A DNA stretch of 16,102 nucleotides, from the NCBI GenBank assembly GCA_025201865.1, contig MU602859.1, forward strand, positions 1 through 16,102, given 5' to 3'. The notes below the pieces were generated by a model. The model was given only the letters and a program-made list of their open reading frames with translations, did not search any database and had not been told where the DNA came from. Below are positions 14,168 to 16,102 of this stretch, one piece after another. The first letter of the stretch is position 1; each line of letters begins with the position of its first letter. The position numbers and the translations under genes are program-made. The DNA is from Ramicandelaber brevisporus. Its lineage: Eukaryota; Kickxellomycota; Ramicandelaberales; Ramicandelaberaceae.

Positions 14168-14739
14168 TGGTGTTGTAATGCAGCGAGCCGTTTGTTTGCG
14201 TGGAGTCGCCGCTACGAGTGTTGTTATCAAATATCGGCTCAGAGGTTCACCGATATTGATGCAAGACACCCCTTTGGATTGGGCGGAAGGTCAGGTAGTT
14301 CCTGATGGTCCCGCTCATCAAGTAACTACGCCACCGTCATCTTTGACGCCGCCGCCCCCTTTAGCGCCGGAATAGTAGGATTCCGACACAAAGAGCCAAA
14401 GAATTGTCAACAAACAAGGCCGCAACCACAACCGCTGCCCTATAAGCTAAGCATTGTAAACGACCCAACCTCTGTCTCGAGGTTGTTTCCCTCGTCCCCA
14501 CACAATTCACTACTTTACAGTTTTAACCCCTATTGCCTGTATCTAGCTCTATTTCCGAGCTGACTTGCGTCAATATTGTTCACAGCCAGCATTACAAAGC
14601 AACTATAATTACCTTCTAATCAACCAGACTCTTAATATAATTATGGTGAATTGTTGTTAATGTTGTCTTTCGAAGTGGTTGTTTATTTTCGTTCACTCTA
14701 TCAACTCCACTACCAAAAGTTAATCTAACTCACACGACG
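14168..14739 (+). other. Intergenic region between F-box genes 2 and 3, with a small Pro-rich ORF and a hairpin
   Basis: These 572 bp contain no recognised gene. A 65-codon ATG ORF at 14178-14375 starts 10 bases after the F-box 2 stop and ends in a Pro-rich VTTPPSSLTPPPPLAPE; I cannot assign it, and it may be chance or a remnant. A 7-bp stem CAACCTC/GAGGTTG with a 6-nt loop lies at 14466-14485, and a TATAAG at 14441-14446. The last 150 bp are AT-rich and probably form the promoter and leader of F-box gene 3. Confidence 0.5.
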
Positions 14740-16102
14740 ATGAGGAACTACGACGAACAGCCAGATGAGCTCCAGCAGCAGCCGACTCTTCCTTTGCTGT
14801 ACTTGCCAATAGAACTAGCAGAAGAGATCAGCTTGTACTTTGGCGGACGAACTGCAGCCAGACTGCTCAGAGTCAGCCGTTCATTCTACAGCTTGTTCCT
14901 CCCTCGCGTTTGGGTCGAATTGAGTACATTCATTAACATCAGAGGTAGTAAGGCGAGGCAGCGCATGCTGGAAAAGTACGGCCATTTTGTACGCATTATT
15001 GACTTGACCGATGACATAGTGAGTGAGTCCAAATTCGACTGGCTACCATTTGTCAAACACGTAACGCATCTGAGGACTATCGTCAGTCGCAAAACCACAG
15101 CCGAAGAAGTTATAACGTTGATGAAGTTAATCGAGCAGTCCAAGATGCTGCGAGCGCTGGACTTACACTTTAGTAAATACGATACACCTGTCATGTTTGA
15201 CGAATTGGCAGCTGCAATCAATGGGCTCGAGTATTTGGAGCGCACTAATTGTTACTTTGGACATGATTCTGGTGCAGATGTTATAGGAGGTGAATGGGGA
15301 CGAGCTGCCGGCTTTGTTGAATTGCTACATCCTTCAAAGAGATCAAAGCTGAGAATGAAGATCAATCTTAACACTGTTCCTAACGATATGATTGTACGAA
15401 CATTGGCACCATATATTGTTGGACTCAAGGCAAATAGGCATTACAATTGCACAGCGCAATTGGCTCATGAATTATTTGGTATTAGAGGCAATGATGGACT
15501 GCAGCTGGTGTTTCCGCTGTTAAAAAAGTTGGATATGACTTCGTGCTGTTTCAAGAGCAGAGAGTACAGTGTAGAGAGCATCACAGTCAGTCGACTCCCG
15601 CGACTACAGCATCTTTACTTTCGTACTGGTTCATGCATCTTGTTAGGTCGCAATGTTCGAAGAATGAATGCACATGAGTCGTACAATTGGAAGCCTGAAT
15701 ACTCTGGCTACCCTCACATTATTATTCCTTCTCAGCGCTGGCAGTATTTGACATACTTGACCATTGGCATCGTTTCTTCTTCAATTTTGATGGATATTAT
15801 CGATCTTAATCCGCAGCTCCAGAAACTCAGAGTTGGATTGGAGCACTCGGATGTGCCAAATAAGAATGACGCTTCCAAATACAATAATGATGAGTTCCAA
15901 CTTGACACTATTCTGGATCGCCTGCCTCACCTTGTGTATTTCACGATTGGAGGACTAAACTCAAGACTTGTTGCCAATCCATCTGTGATCCCAATGAAAC
16001 GTAGATACAACATACAAATTCTTATTGGTTGCCAAATGTCAATTGCACCATCTGCAGCTGCCTATATTCTGCAGATGCCACAGCTGACCGAATTAAATTT
16101 TA
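14740..16102 (+). CDS. F-box-like/leucine-rich-repeat-type protein 3 of a tandem trio (C-terminus cut by window edge)
   Basis: The ATG at 14740 begins a frame that stays open to the window end, 454 complete codons with no stop, so the C-terminus lies outside. A Gln-rich N-terminus (MRNYDEQPDELQQQP) precedes the F-box-like YLPIELAEEISLYF and ARLLRVSRSFYSLFLPRVWVEL (21-61), then MLEKYGHFVRIIDLTDD (76-92), matching the position and pattern of the other two genes. Leucine-rich segments follow (LRALDLHF, LKKLDMTSCCF, LQHLYFRTG, LTYLTIGIV, LQKLRVGLE, LTELNF), consistent with an irregular LRR array. Order and spacing of motifs support paralogy with the two upstream genes, but sequence identity looks low, so the duplications are old or fast-evolving. 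A substrate adaptor role in an SCF complex is inferred from the family. Confidence 0.72.
   Translation, partial: MRNYDEQPDELQQQPTLPLLYLPIELAEEISLYFGGRTAARLLRVSRSFYSLFLPRVWVELSTFINIRGSKARQRMLEKYGHFVRIIDLTDDIVSESKFDWLPFVKHVTHLRTIVSRKTTAEEVITLMKLIEQSKMLRALDLHFSKYDTPVMFDELAAAINGLEYLERTNCYFGHDSGADVIGGEWGRAAGFVELLHPSKRSKLRMKINLNTVPNDMIVRTLAPYIVGLKANRHYNCTAQLAHELFGIRGNDGLQLVFPLLKKLDMTSCCFKSREYSVESITVSRLPRLQHLYFRTGSCILLGRNVRRMNAHESYNWKPEYSGYPHIIIPSQRWQYLTYLTIGIVSSSILMDIIDLNPQLQKLRVGLEHSDVPNKNDASKYNNDEFQLDTILDRLPHLVYFTIGGLNSRLVANPSVIPMKRRYNIQILIGCQMSIAPSAAAYILQMPQLTELNF

Noticed and set aside
14167-14648. Solo LTR or transposon insertion flanked by ATGGTG direct repeats
   Set aside because: The inner ends are not TG...CA and are not inverted repeats of each other, and a 6-bp repeat at this spacing can occur by chance. 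Kept only as a possibility in the finding on this gap.
1-16102. CRISPR array, tRNA, rRNA or viral genes
   Set aside because: The repeats seen are short microsatellites without spacers. No cloverleaf-like or rRNA-like stretch and no viral or toxin gene was recognised on either strand.

Overview
This is nuclear DNA of a eukaryote, most likely a fungus from an early-diverging, intron-poor lineage. Kickxellomycotina/Zoopagomycota-type is my guess; nothing here proves it. The evidence is nuclear genes for mitoribosomal proteins with targeting peptides, a COMPASS subunit, a RECQ1-type helicase, AATAAA-like poly(A) signals, dense triplet microsatellites, and a tandem group of F-box/leucine-rich-repeat-like genes. 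Every gene can be read as one uninterrupted ORF. The only serious intron candidate lies between two of the F-box genes.

Layout. 1-748 (-): N-terminal part of a lysine-rich, acidic, probably nuclear protein that runs off the left edge. 749-1645: repeat-rich divergent intergenic region. 1646-2350 (+): unrecognised 234-residue low-complexity protein. 2436-4832 (-): RECQ1-type DNA helicase with poly-Asp tracts and a C-terminal SUMO-interacting-motif-like tail. 4950-6509 (+): SWD1/RbBP5 WD40 subunit of COMPASS, divergent from the helicase across only 117 bp. 6714-8894 (+): fused pseudouridine-5'-phosphate glycosidase and PfkB-family (pseudouridine) kinase with a mitochondrial presequence. 8946-9857 (-): mitochondrial ribosomal protein uL4m. 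10021-10875 (+): mitochondrial ribosomal protein uL10m. The last two diverge from a shared 163-bp promoter. 11047-12417, 12461-14167 and 14740-16102 (+, the last one open at the right edge): three diverged F-box-like paralogues in tandem.

Functional themes. Genome maintenance and chromatin (helicase plus COMPASS subunit) share one bidirectional promoter. Three adjacent genes (6714-10875) encode predicted mitochondrial proteins, and the two ribosomal ones look co-regulated. The right-hand 5 kb is an accessory F-box array. Its first two members are separated by 43 bp and could be joined in frame by a 67-nt GT-AG intron, which would make one double-F-box protein.

Several long ORFs extend upstream of their real starts only because TTG or GTG codons were allowed as starts. 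ATG starts are given here, supported by homology or targeting peptides where possible. All homology statements come from recognising family motifs by eye; no database search was run.
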